From JBAXEO01 sp963789515 (lineage in GTDB: Bacteria; Actinomycetota; Coriobacteriia; Anaerosomatales; JAAXUF01): a DNA stretch of 64,000 nucleotides. The stretch lies in the NCBI GenBank assembly GCA_963789515.1, contig CAWBKW010000008.1, forward strand, positions 1 through 64,000, written 5' to 3'. The notes beneath the pieces were generated by a model. It saw nothing but the letters and a program-made list of their open reading frames with translations. It ran no database searches and was not told where the DNA came from. Position numbers and translations under genes: made by a program. Shown one piece after another: positions 34,370-43,198 of this stretch; position 1 is the stretch's first letter; each line of letters begins with the position of its first letter.

Positions 34370-35640
34370 GCATGACGTACGAACCGCTTCTCGACCGGAT
34401 GCCGACGACGCGCCCTGCGGCCGTCCGCGACGACTCCGGTTTCGGCATGCGCCCTCGCTACGCCGAGGAGGCAGCGTACAAGATCCACGGCGGCTGCGGC
34501 CTCATGGGCATCTGCGACGAGTCCGGCGAGCTGATGAGCGGCCTTCTCGCGATCAAGGCGATGGCAGTCCAGCGCGATCGCGGCAACGGACTCGGCGGCG
34601 GATACGCGGGATACGGCATCTACCCCGAGTTCCCCGACCACTTCTGCTTCCACATGATGTACCACGACATCAGGGCCAAAGAAGAGGCCGAGGCCGTGTT
34701 CGACCAGTACTTCACGGTCGATCTCGCCGAGCCGATGCCGACGCGCGCCGTGAAGGGCATCAGCGACGCGCCCATCCTGTGGCGCTACTTCCTGCAGCCC
34801 GACCCGCACAAGCTCGAGAACAGCGAGATGACGCCCGAGGACTTCGTCGTCCACACCGTCATGCTCATCAACGGCAGTGTCGATGGCGCGTTCGTCTCAT
34901 CGAGCGGCAAGAACATGGGCGCGTTCAAGGGCGTCGGCTTCCCCGAGGAGATCGGCCACTACTACCTGCTCGAGGAGTACGAGGGCCACACCTGGATCGG
35001 TCACAACCGGTTCCCGACCAACACGCCGGGCTGGTGGGGCGGGGCGCACCCGTTCACGCTGCTGGACTGGGCGATCGTCCACAACGGTGAGATCTCGAGC
35101 TACGGCATCAACAGCCGCTACCTCGAGGCGTTCGGCTACAAGTGCACCCTCGGCACCGACACCGAGGTCGCGGCGTACCTCTTCGACCTCATGCTGCGCC
35201 GCCACAAGCTGCCGCTCGAACTCGCGTGCAAGGCGCTCGCGAGCCCGCTGTGGACCGAGATCGACCGCATGCCCCCCGACGAGCAGGCCGTGATGCGCAG
35301 CCTGCGCGCCGTCTACGGACCCGCGATGCTCAACGGCCCGTTCGCGATCGTGCTGGGCTTCAACGGCGGCATGGTCGCACTCAACGACCGCATCAAGCTG
35401 CGACCGCTGGTGGCCGCGCGACAGGGCACCAAGCTGATGGTCGCGAGTGAAGAGTCCGCCATCCGGGAAGTCCTCACCGCACCCGACATGGTCTGGGCCC
35501 CGAAGGCCGGCGAGCCGGTCATCGCTCGCGTCAAGGGCATGGACTGGCCCATCCACGGTGACCTGCACCTGTCGGCAGGAGAGGTCAGCTGCGCGGTCAC
35601 CGGAGTGCACGATACCTGCGAGATTGTCGAGGTGGGATAA
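34366..35640 (+). CDS. Glutamate synthase glutaminase module (class II amidotransferase)
   Basis: 424 residues corresponding to the glutamine-hydrolysing N-terminal domain of glutamate synthase, encoded separately as in archaea. The likely nucleophile is the cysteine in HGGCGLMGICDESG at about residue 44, followed by IGHNRFPTNTPG and DWAIVHNGEIS that bind glutamine, and CTLGTDTEVAA. The cysteine is not at position 1 or 2, so either the protein is cleaved or, as in archaeal-type modules, works with an N-terminal extension. GTG 34366 overlaps the hdrBC stop and lies 5 bases after AAGGAG; ATG 34372 is an alternative. Confidence 0.9.
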   Translation: MSMTYEPLLDRMPTTRPAAVRDDSGFGMRPRYAEEAAYKIHGGCGLMGICDESGELMSGLLAIKAMAVQRDRGNGLGGGYAGYGIYPEFPDHFCFHMMYHDIRAKEEAEAVFDQYFTVDLAEPMPTRAVKGISDAPILWRYFLQPDPHKLENSEMTPEDFVVHTVMLINGSVDGAFVSSSGKNMGAFKGVGFPEEIGHYYLLEEYEGHTWIGHNRFPTNTPGWWGGAHPFTLLDWAIVHNGEISSYGINSRYLEAFGYKCTLGTDTEVAAYLFDLMLRRHKLPLELACKALASPLWTEIDRMPPDEQAVMRSLRAVYGPAMLNGPFAIVLGFNGGMVALNDRIKLRPLVAARQGTKLMVASEESAIREVLTAPDMVWAPKAGEPVIARVKGMDWPIHGDLHLSAGEVSCAVTGVHDTCEIVEVG

Positions 35641-35643
35641 CCG

Positions 35644-37155
35644 ATGCCGACGAGCCTACTTCAGCCTGAGTTCAAGGTAGAGATCGACTACGACAAGTGC
35701 CACAAGTGCGGCCGTTGCGTGCAGCAGTGTGGCTGGGGCGTCTACTCATTCAACGAGCGCCCGTTCCCGGACGACATCAAGTGCCGCGCCTGCCACCGTT
35801 GTGTCACGTACTGCCCGGCGCACTGCATCACCATCAAGAAGAACGACCTTGCGCTGCGAGAGAACGCCAACTGGTCCTCCGAGCAGCGCAAGAACGTGTG
35901 GCGCCAGGCCGAGTCCGGCGGCGTGATGCTCACCGGCATGGGCAACGACAAGCACTATCAGAGCATCTTCGACCATCTGGTACTCGACGCATGCCAAGTC
36001 ACCAACCCCTCCATCGATCCGCTCCGAGAGCCGATGGAGCTGCGAACGTTCCTCGGGCGCAAGCCTGACAGCGTCGAAGTCGAGTCGGACGGGAACGGCG
36101 GCTACCGTCTCTCTGAGGGCTCCGGCATGGCGAACAACGTCAAGCTCGACACGCCGATCATCTTCTCTCCGATGAGTTACGGGTCGGTCTCGCTGAACGT
36201 GCACAAGTCGCTCGCGATGGCCGCAGAGCGCCTCGGGACGCTGATGAACACGGGCGAGGGCGGTCTCCACGCTGATCTCTATCCGTATCAGGACAACGTC
36301 ATCGTGCAGGTCGCGTCGGGGCGCTTCGGCGTCACTCCGGAGTACCTGCAGCGTGGCGCGGCGATCGAGATCAAGGTCGGCCAGGGAGCCAAGCCCGGTA
36401 TCGGCGGGCACCTTCCCGGCGAGAAGATCAACAAGGAAGTCTCGACCACCCGCATGATCCCCCAGGGCAGCGACGCCATCTCACCGGCGCCGCATCACGA
36501 CATCTATTCGATCGAGGACCTGCGCCAGCTCATCTACTCGCTCAAGGAGGCCTCGGGCTACAAGCCGGTCGGCGTCAAGATCGCGGCCGTGCACAACGTA
36601 GGCGCGATCGCGTCGGGCATCGTGCGTGCGGGCGCCGACTACGTCTACCTCGACGGATTCAAGGGCGGCACCGGTGCCGCACCCGCTATCATCCGCGACC
36701 ACGTGGGCATCCCGCTCGAGATCGCGATCGCGGTGGTCGACCAGCGACTGCGCGACGAAGGGATACGCAACCAGGCATCCATCGTTGCAGCCGGCTCGAT
36801 ACGCTCCTCGGCCGACATGGCCAAAGCGATCGCACTAGGGGCTGACGTCGTGGCGATAGGCTCGGTGTCGCTCATGGCGCTCGGCTGCCATCTCTGCCAA
36901 GGCTGCCACACCGGCTGCTGCTCGTGGGGACTGACGACGCAGAAGGCGGAGCTGACGCGCAGGGTCGACCCCGAGTGGGGCGCCGAGCGACTCGTCAATC
37001 TGGTGCACGCATGGAGTCACGAGTTGCAGGAGATCCTGGGCGCCTTGGGTGTCAACGCCGTGGAGTCGCTCCGCGGCAGCCGCGAGCGGCTTCGGGCTGT
37101 CGGGCTCGACGCACAGACCTGCGAGATCCTGGGCGTCAAGCCCGCGGGCCTATAG
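35644..37155 (+). CDS. Glutamate synthase FMN module with two N-terminal [4Fe-4S] sites
   Basis: 503 residues. The N-terminal 60 residues are a bacterial ferredoxin domain (CHKCGRCVQQC and CRACHRCVTYCPAHC); the rest is the FMN/2-oxoglutarate barrel: SPMSYGSVSLNVHKSLA, NTGEGG, KVGQGAKPGIGG, YLDGFKGGTGAAP and VAAGSIRSSADMAKAIALGA. The Fe-S domain would accept electrons from a ferredoxin-like donor, possibly the HdrBC fusion encoded two genes upstream. It follows the glutaminase gene by three bases. Confidence 0.93.
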   Translation: MPTSLLQPEFKVEIDYDKCHKCGRCVQQCGWGVYSFNERPFPDDIKCRACHRCVTYCPAHCITIKKNDLALRENANWSSEQRKNVWRQAESGGVMLTGMGNDKHYQSIFDHLVLDACQVTNPSIDPLREPMELRTFLGRKPDSVEVESDGNGGYRLSEGSGMANNVKLDTPIIFSPMSYGSVSLNVHKSLAMAAERLGTLMNTGEGGLHADLYPYQDNVIVQVASGRFGVTPEYLQRGAAIEIKVGQGAKPGIGGHLPGEKINKEVSTTRMIPQGSDAISPAPHHDIYSIEDLRQLIYSLKEASGYKPVGVKIAAVHNVGAIASGIVRAGADYVYLDGFKGGTGAAPAIIRDHVGIPLEIAIAVVDQRLRDEGIRNQASIVAAGSIRSSADMAKAIALGADVVAIGSVSLMALGCHLCQGCHTGCCSWGLTTQKAELTRRVDPEWGAERLVNLVHAWSHELQEILGALGVNAVESLRGSRERLRAVGLDAQTCEILGVKPAGL

Positions 37156-37171
37156 GGGAGGAGAGGACGCG

Positions 37172-37990
37172 ATGATGACCACCGCAACCAAGGGCCCGGT
37201 CGAAGGCTACGTTCAGACTGAGCCGGCCGCCACGCGCGAGGGCGACGTGCTCACCCTCGACGTACAGGGCGTCTACTACAAGCAGGTCAATGCCGCGATC
37301 CGCGCCGGCTTCGCCGACGGCGTGAAGAAGGTCGTGCTGAACAACGTCAATGGACAGCGCTACATCGGCACCGGCATCAAGGGCAAGGACCTCACCATCG
37401 AGGTGCACGGTACGCCCGGGCAGGACATGGCGATGTTCATGGACGGCCCGACCGTGGAGGTGTTCGGCAACGCTCAGGACGGCGTCGGCAACACCATGAA
37501 CGCGGGCAAGGTCGTCGTACACGGAGACGCGGGCGACGTGCTCGGCTATGGGATGCGCGGCGGGAAGGTGTTCATCAAGGGCGACGTGGGCTATCGGGTC
37601 GGTATCCACATGAAGGCCTACGAGGACCTGCGTCCCATCATGGTGTGCGGCGGGCGCGCCCGCGACTTCTTCGGCGAGTACATGGCCGGGGGCCTGCTCA
37701 TCCTTCTCGGCATGAACTCGCGGCTCGACGGGCCGCTCGTCGGAGGCTATCTCGGCACGGGCATGCACGGTGGTGCTATCTACGTGCGGGGCGAGGTCGA
37801 GACATGGCAGTGCGGCAAGGAAGTCGGCGTCTTCTCGGCGAACGAGGAGGATCTCGACGGCATCCGGCCGGTTCTCGCGGAGTACTGCGAGGCGATGGGG
37901 ATGGATCTCGAGGACGTGCTCTCGGAGCCCTTCACCAAGCTCATCCCGGTGAGCCACCGGCCGTACGGAAAGCTGTACACGTACCTGTAG
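37172..37990 (+). CDS. Glutamate synthase GXGXG module
   Basis: 272 residues of right-handed beta-helix, the C-terminal structural domain of glutamate synthase large subunit, here separate. Repeated G-x-x-G turns are seen in NGQRYIGTGIKGKDLTIEV, GNTMNAGKVVVHGDAGDVLG and MRGGKVFIKGDVGYRVG. The ATG at 37172 or the adjacent ATG at 37175 starts after GGGGAGGAGAGG. It ends the operon. The next 260 bases (37991-38252) show no gene or clear terminator. Confidence 0.93.
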   Translation: MMTTATKGPVEGYVQTEPAATREGDVLTLDVQGVYYKQVNAAIRAGFADGVKKVVLNNVNGQRYIGTGIKGKDLTIEVHGTPGQDMAMFMDGPTVEVFGNAQDGVGNTMNAGKVVVHGDAGDVLGYGMRGGKVFIKGDVGYRVGIHMKAYEDLRPIMVCGGRARDFFGEYMAGGLLILLGMNSRLDGPLVGGYLGTGMHGGAIYVRGEVETWQCGKEVGVFSANEEDLDGIRPVLAEYCEAMGMDLEDVLSEPFTKLIPVSHRPYGKLYTYL

Positions 37991-38252
37991 GCACATCGGC
38001 GCGATGCAGCCCGGAGTCCGGGCCGCAGTTCTGGAGCGGTACGGACATGCGTCTGTCGGACCGACGGCCGCAGCCGCAACCAGGGTCGGTACATTACTTG
38101 CTGAACGTGAAGACTGTGCGTGGACCTGCACTGATGCGAATGATCTTGGACCCGCAAACGCCATACTCACACCCCGAAGAGGCCATTCGATCTTGTCTCG
38201 CGTCTTGCCTTGTGGCAGTGCGCGAGAGGCATCTGTCTGTCGGCCGTGGGGA

Positions 38253-40161
38253 GTGGCTTTGGAGGCGACGCAGAAGGCGAATAGCACGATCGGTGGCGGG
38301 CGTTCGGGACCGTCCTCTTGACGATCGGGTTCGTGCTCATGCTCGGCGGGCTCGGCCTTTGCGGCGACGTTCAGTGGACCCGTGCCGGAATCGGGGCAGG
38401 TGCTGACGTTCTCGGGCACGCGCACCTTCCAGGTGGATGTAGCAGCCTCACCAGGACAGACGCTCGGTGCCGTCGGGCATCTGGTCATCGATGGCGGGTC
38501 ACCGGTGAACGTGGGCGCCGCCTACGTAGTCGATCACTGGGAGCCCTACTACGATGGGGAGTACGGCGTGTGGTACGACATCCCCGTCTACGACTACACC
38601 CGCGCCACGTACTCGTCGTCTCAGCTGATCACTCAGGGTGCCCATACGGTCACCTTGAGCGTGACCGAGGCCCCTTCCGGTGCGATATCCTCCTACACGT
38701 GGGAGTTCCCGGCTGAAGCGTGCAAGGGTTGCCACGGCGACCAACCGTTGGCTCATTCCACGGCGACGACCCCGTGCGCCGTGTGCCACTCGGCCTCGGG
38801 ACCGATCTATGTCCACAACGGAGGATTCGGCGGCTGCCACAGCTGCCATGGATCGTCGGGTCATGGGGCGGACAGGCTCGCAGCTCACACGTACTACGAT
38901 CTCGACGGTAATCCCTACCCCAAGGAAGAGCGCGCCTGCACGTTCTGCCACAACTCGAGTTATCCGGCGATTCCGCAAATAGGTGCGAGCCACGGCGATC
39001 CGTCAGCTGCGCACGCGGCGGTGATCGACCCCCGAGTGTGTGCAATGTCACGGCTCCGACGTGGCCGGATTGCACCCGGACTGTTCGACGTGCCACAATC
39101 CCACGCCACCCACCGGCGCGACCTGCGTCACCTGCCACGCGGAGAAGTCGGCCCCGCATGGAGCGGCTGCCAAGACCTGGAACTACCAGGCCGACTACTA
39201 CAGCTGGGGTTCCTACCCGGGGAGCGGAGTGCCGGGAGTCGGAAGCGTCACGCTCGGCAACGGCGGCACCAGCGTCCTGGCCGACCAGAACACCAACCAG
39301 ACCGCTGGCGGTGGCGTGCACTCGAACTACCAGACCACGACCGCCAAGTGCGGCATCTGTCACTCGGTTCACCGTGCCAAGGCCGGCGGCGTCAAGCTGC
39401 TGAACACCGCCACGGCGACCTGCGCTGGCTGCCACATCTCCGGCACGTCGACGGTCACCAACGTCGTCATCGCCTGGGGTACCGTTGCTGCGCCGCTCGC
39501 CGGCCCGCACGGTTCCACCAGCGGCGCCTGCAACGGCCGTGCCTGCCACGCCACCAGCCCCCACGGTGCTGACGGTTCGTCGTACGGTCTGTTCAACGCC
39601 AAGCTCCTCAACGAAGGCCGTTGACGCCGCTGTCGCCGCCGCCGCCGCCGATCCCGCCAACTCTGGCGTGACCGCCGCGCTGCTCACCGGTGCCGGTGCC
39701 AACACCGACTTCACCGGTGCTGCTGACGCCGTCCGCGTCGGCTACACCTGCAACCGAGGCTGACTGCCACGTGCAGACCATGCTGTCGGTCATCAAGGCC
39801 GGTTGGTCTGAGGACCGCGAGCAGATCTACTCCATCGGCGACGTCCCCGGTCAATCAGCTCCTCAAGACCGGTCACCTTTCGGTCGCTGCCCAAGACGGC
39901 GCCACCTCCTTCACGTCCGCGACCTCGTGCACCGGTTGCCACGACCAGGTCGACACGACCACCCGCTCCGGCTACACCTTCCCGCACGCCCAGCGTGCGA
40001 CGGGTGCCGGCGCCGGTACGCAGACCTACCTGTGGTACAACATCGCAGCCGACAACGCTTCAGCCGAGACCCCGATGACCAACACCAACATGAAGTCGTT
40101 CGACGGTGCTTGCCTCAAGTGCCACAGAACCGGTACGGCGGGGGTCGGGGTCACCTTCTAG
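38253..40161 (+). CDS. Exported multiheme c-type cytochrome, several frame disruptions
   Basis: Read across frames, this locus encodes a signal-peptide-like start (WRAFGTVLLTIGFVLMLGG, then AFAA), a beta-rich domain of about 120 residues, and a long heme-rich part. CxxCH sites include CKGCH, CAVCH, CHSCH, CTFCH, CVQCH, CSTCH, CVTCH, CGICH, CAGCH, CTGCH and CLKCH. Two CX4CH sites also appear, CNGRACH and, across a frame break, CN-EADCH. Frame changes fall near 38290, 38360, 39030 (a five-C run), 39612, 39755 and 39846. Each is explained by one base. The protein would carry electrons at or beyond the cell surface. Sequence error or recent decay cannot be separated here. Confidence 0.75.
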
Positions 40162-40210
40162 CCGCGTCGCGGTGGGGCTTCCCTCCCCGCATGAGGAGTA
40201 CGCTCGCTAC

Positions 40211-40243
40211 GGAAGGCCACCCTCGGGCGGCCTTCCTCGTTTC
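40211..40243 (+). terminator. Intrinsic terminator after the cytochrome gene
   Basis: GGAAGGCC (40211-40218), a ten-base loop, GGCCTTCC (40229-40236), then TCGTTTC. Perfect eight-pair stem. Confidence 0.75.
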
Positions 40244-40254
40244 TGGGACAAAGC

Positions 40255-40270
40255 GAAACACCTCCGAAAC
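40255..40270. promoter_or_regulatory. GlnR-type box pair upstream of the second glnA
   Basis: GAAAC (40255-40259), six bases, GAAAC (40266-40270), followed 10 bases later by TACTGT (40281-40286) as a possible -10. Same motif and spacing as at 31102 and 32862. Confidence 0.6.
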
Positions 40271-40355
40271 ATTCGCGGGCTACTGTGGTGACAAGAGGCA
40301 CTCGGTATCTGGCCTATGGACGCGCGCGTGGCGCGCGGCGAAAGGGAGGTTACGC

Positions 40356-41693
40356 ATGGCACCGACGTTCGATAAGGACTACGTCCTCAAGACCGTTGAA
40401 GAGCGCGGCGTGCACTTCGTCCGCTTCTGGTTCACCGACGTGCTCGGCATGCTCAAGTCGTTCGCCGTCACGGACACCGAGCTCGAGGGCGCCTTCGAGG
40501 AGGGCATGGGCTTCGACGGTTCGTCGATCGACGGCTTCACCCGCCTCGAGGAGTCCGACATGGTCGCGATGCCGAACCCGGAGTCGTTCGCCGTTCTGCC
40601 TTGGCGTCCCACCGAGCAGGGCGTCGGCCGCATGTTCTGCGACATCGTCAAGCCGGACGGCGAGCCGTTCGAGGGCGACCCGCGCTACGCGCTTCGCCGC
40701 ATGACCGACAAGGCCGCCGACATGGGCTTCACCATGTACGTCGGCCCAGAGCTCGAGTTCTTCTACTTCGCCGACGATCAGGACACCGAGGTCCTCGACA
40801 ACGGTGGCTACTTCGACCTGACCCCGCTCGACATCGCGAGCGACCTCCGTCGCGAGACGGTTCTGACGCTCGAGAAGATGGGTATCCCGGTCGAGTACTC
40901 GCACCACGAGGTCGCTCCGTCGCAGCACGAGATCGACCTGCGCTACGCGGATGCCGCCACGATGGCTGACAACGTGATGACCTACCGTCTCGTGGTCAAG
41001 GAGATCGCTCTGCAGAACGGTGTGTACGCCACGTTCATGCCGAAGCCGATCTTCGGCCAGAACGGCTCGGGTATGCACGTGCACCAGTCGCTGTTCAGCA
41101 AGGACGGCAACGCGTTCTTCGATGCCAACGATCCCGAGGGCTTCAACCTCTCGCAGGTCGCCAAGCACTACATCGCCGGTCTGCTCAAGTACGCACCTGA
41201 GTTCACCGCCGTCACCAATCCGCTGGTCAACTCCTACAAGCGTCTCGTTCCCGGCTACGAGGCTCCCGTCTACATCGCGTGGGCCCGCCGCAACCGCTCG
41301 GCGCTCGTCCGCGTGCCGATGTACAAGCCCGGCAAGGAGAACGCGACTCGCCTCGAGCTGCGTTCGCCGGACCCCTCGGCCAACCCGTACCTCGCCTTCG
41401 CCGTCATGCTCGGCGCCGGCCTCAAGGGTATCGAGGAGAAGCTTCCGCTCATGCCGGAGGCCACGAACAACATCTTCCACATGAGCGATGCAGAGCTCGA
41501 GACCGCCGGCATCAACATCCTGCCGGGCACTCTCGGCGAGGCCATCGACCTCTTCGAGCACTCGGAGCTCATGAAGGAAGTCCTCGGCGAGCACATCCAT
41601 GAGTTCTACGTCGCCAACAAGCGCAAGGAGTGGGACGAGTACCGCATGCAGGTCACCGAGTGGGAGCTCGACAAGTACCTGTCCGTCATCTAG
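40356..41693 (+). CDS. glnA: Glutamine synthetase type I (GSI-alpha), second copy
   Basis: 445 residues, clearly related to the minus-strand copy at 29752. Active-site segments are GMGFDGSSIDGF, VGPELEFFYF, EVAPSQHEIDL, GSGMHVHQSLF and RLELRSPDPSANPYLAF. The C-terminal region (NNIFHMSDAELETAGINILP) aligns with Bacillus-type GSI-alpha and lacks an adenylylation tyrosine. Start ATG 40356 follows AAAGGGAGG. It has its own promoter with GlnR-type boxes and lies just ahead of the GlnR-like gene, so the pair may form a feedback unit. Confidence 0.96.
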   Translation: MAPTFDKDYVLKTVEERGVHFVRFWFTDVLGMLKSFAVTDTELEGAFEEGMGFDGSSIDGFTRLEESDMVAMPNPESFAVLPWRPTEQGVGRMFCDIVKPDGEPFEGDPRYALRRMTDKAADMGFTMYVGPELEFFYFADDQDTEVLDNGGYFDLTPLDIASDLRRETVLTLEKMGIPVEYSHHEVAPSQHEIDLRYADAATMADNVMTYRLVVKEIALQNGVYATFMPKPIFGQNGSGMHVHQSLFSKDGNAFFDANDPEGFNLSQVAKHYIAGLLKYAPEFTAVTNPLVNSYKRLVPGYEAPVYIAWARRNRSALVRVPMYKPGKENATRLELRSPDPSANPYLAFAVMLGAGLKGIEEKLPLMPEATNNIFHMSDAELETAGINILPGTLGEAIDLFEHSELMKEVLGEHIHEFYVANKRKEWDEYRMQVTEWELDKYLSVI

Positions 41694-41728
41694 CAACAGC
41701 GCGCTTCTCGCGCTCAGCGTCTCGGCAA

Positions 41729-41763
41729 CGGCGCCGGGCGGGGGACACCCTCGTCCGGCGCCG
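41729..41763 (+). terminator. GC hairpin after the second glnA
   Basis: CGGCGCCGG (41729-41737) and CCGGCGCCG (41755-41763) are perfect reverse complements with a 17-base loop. No T-run follows, so termination would be weak or Rho-aided. Confidence 0.45.
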
Positions 41764-41805
41764 TGCGTATCCGGACCCGGCTATCGAGACGGAAACGGTA
41801 TCATC

Positions 41806-42477
41806 ATGCACATGAAGCGAGTCCTTATCGTCTCCGACGACTCACACTCCCGCGCCTGGGCCGCACAGGCTGTCAGCGGCCTGGACGTCCAGCTGTCGGA
41901 GTGCGCGCCGGGCGAGATGCAGAAGCGGCTGCTGGCCGGCGACGCAGACCTGGTGGTGCTCGACGGCGGCAGGTCACCTGACGCGCTCGGCCAGCTGGTC
42001 GAACATGCGGCGGCAGGCGGCGCCGACCTGCGCCTGCTCGTGCTGATCGAACCCGAGGGCCTCCAGGGCATCCGATTGCCGGTGCGCGTGCCGAGCGACT
42101 TCCTGGTGCGCGGCGCAACCTCCGATGAACTTGCGGTGCGCGTCCGCACCTTGCTGTGGCCGGGCGAGGAGGTCACCAAGCAGGAGCTCATCAGGCTCGA
42201 CGATCTGACCCTGAATCTCGCCACCTACCAGGCGTATCTCGGCAGCGAACCGATCAACTTCACGTATCTCGAGTACGCGCTCTTCGCCTTCCTCGTCACG
42301 CACCCGGGGCGCACCTACTCGCGCGAGGTGCTGCTGCGTCGCGTATGGGGCAGCGACTACTACGGCGGTTCCCGCACGGTCGACGTGCACGTCAGGCGGA
42401 TCCGATCGAGGATCGGCGCCGAGCTGTCGCGCCGTCTCGAGACGGTGCGCAACGTCGGGTACCTGTGGAACGGATAG
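41806..42477 (+). CDS. GlnR-like OmpR-family transcriptional regulator
   Basis: 223 residues: a receiver-like domain (1-115) and an OmpR/PhoB winged helix (about 130-220) with EYALFAFLVTHPGRTYSREV, VWGSDYYGGSRTVDVHVRRI and ETVRNVGYLW, strikingly like the C-terminus of actinobacterial GlnR. The receiver keeps an aspartate in DLVVLDGG but the usual switch lysine is arginine (FLVRGA), suggesting it works without normal phosphorylation, as GlnR does. No partner kinase gene is adjacent. Its location after glnA and the GAAAC-N6 boxes at the nitrogen promoters support a nitrogen-control role. Confidence 0.78.
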   Translation: MHMKRVLIVSDDSHSRAWAAQAVSGLDVQLSECAPGEMQKRLLAGDADLVVLDGGRSPDALGQLVEHAAAGGADLRLLVLIEPEGLQGIRLPVRVPSDFLVRGATSDELAVRVRTLLWPGEEVTKQELIRLDDLTLNLATYQAYLGSEPINFTYLEYALFAFLVTHPGRTYSREVLLRRVWGSDYYGGSRTVDVHVRRIRSRIGAELSRRLETVRNVGYLWNG

Positions 42478-42496
42478 GCGCCCTCGGCTGGTCCGG

Positions 42497-43081
42497 TCAC
42501 GTGTTGTCGATGGTTCCCGTGTACCGGTAGCTCACCCCGCTGAGTGACTCACAGGTGCCGGCGATACCGTGCTCGGCCATGAACGCACAGAGCTGATCGG
42601 GCGTGAAGAAGGCCCCGGGCTCTCCCAGCAACTTCTCGCCGAGGACGATCGCGCGCATCACGAAGCCCCGCGGATCGAGTTCCAGCACGATGACGGTGCC
42701 ACCCCGGCGCACGACACGCGCGAACTCCCGCACCGCACCGGGCTGGTCTCGGAAGTGGTGGAACGCATCCGTCACGATGATCGCGTCGAAGGAGTCGTCC
42801 GCGAAGGGCATCGCCTCGGCGCTGCCCTGCACGGCGATGACCGGCGAGTCGTCAGGCACGAAGCTCAGCATCTCAGGGGTGGGATCGAGCACCGTCACGC
42901 GAGCGTCGAGCGCCGCCGCCAGCCGCTTGGCCAGGGCCCCCGTCCCGCCTCCAACGTCGAGCAGGTCTCCGCCGGCCGAAACTGACGGTCGGAGCCAGTT
43001 CGCAATGGTCTCGATGTCTTCGGGACTCCACCGGTCGGCGAAATGGCCGAACATCGGTGCCGCCCAGTTGAAGAAGCCCAT
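42497..43081 (-). CDS. SAM-dependent methyltransferase (UbiE/class I type)
   Basis: 194 residues with the class I methyltransferase signature: motif I LLDVGGGTGALAKRL, acidic end of beta2 in VTVLDPTPEML, motif II AMPFADDSFDAIIVTDAFHHF and motif III ARVVRRGGTVIVLEL. The substrate is not evident. It is convergent with the GlnR-like gene and divergent from polA. Confidence 0.85.
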   Translation of the reverse strand: MGFFNWAAPMFGHFADRWSPEDIETIANWLRPSVSAGGDLLDVGGGTGALAKRLAAALDARVTVLDPTPEMLSFVPDDSPVIAVQGSAEAMPFADDSFDAIIVTDAFHHFRDQPGAVREFARVVRRGGTVIVLELDPRGFVMRAIVLGEKLLGEPGAFFTPDQLCAFMAEHGIAGTCESLSGVSYRYTGTIDNT

Positions 43082-43198
43082 ATGCCCCCTCGGCGGGTCG
43101 CGGAGCGACGGCGGGTGCCGAGTCGCTCGGGTACACTCTGCGGTATGCCGCGCGCGAATCGCGGCGGGCCCTTGAGAACCTTCCCGAAAGGCGCGTTC

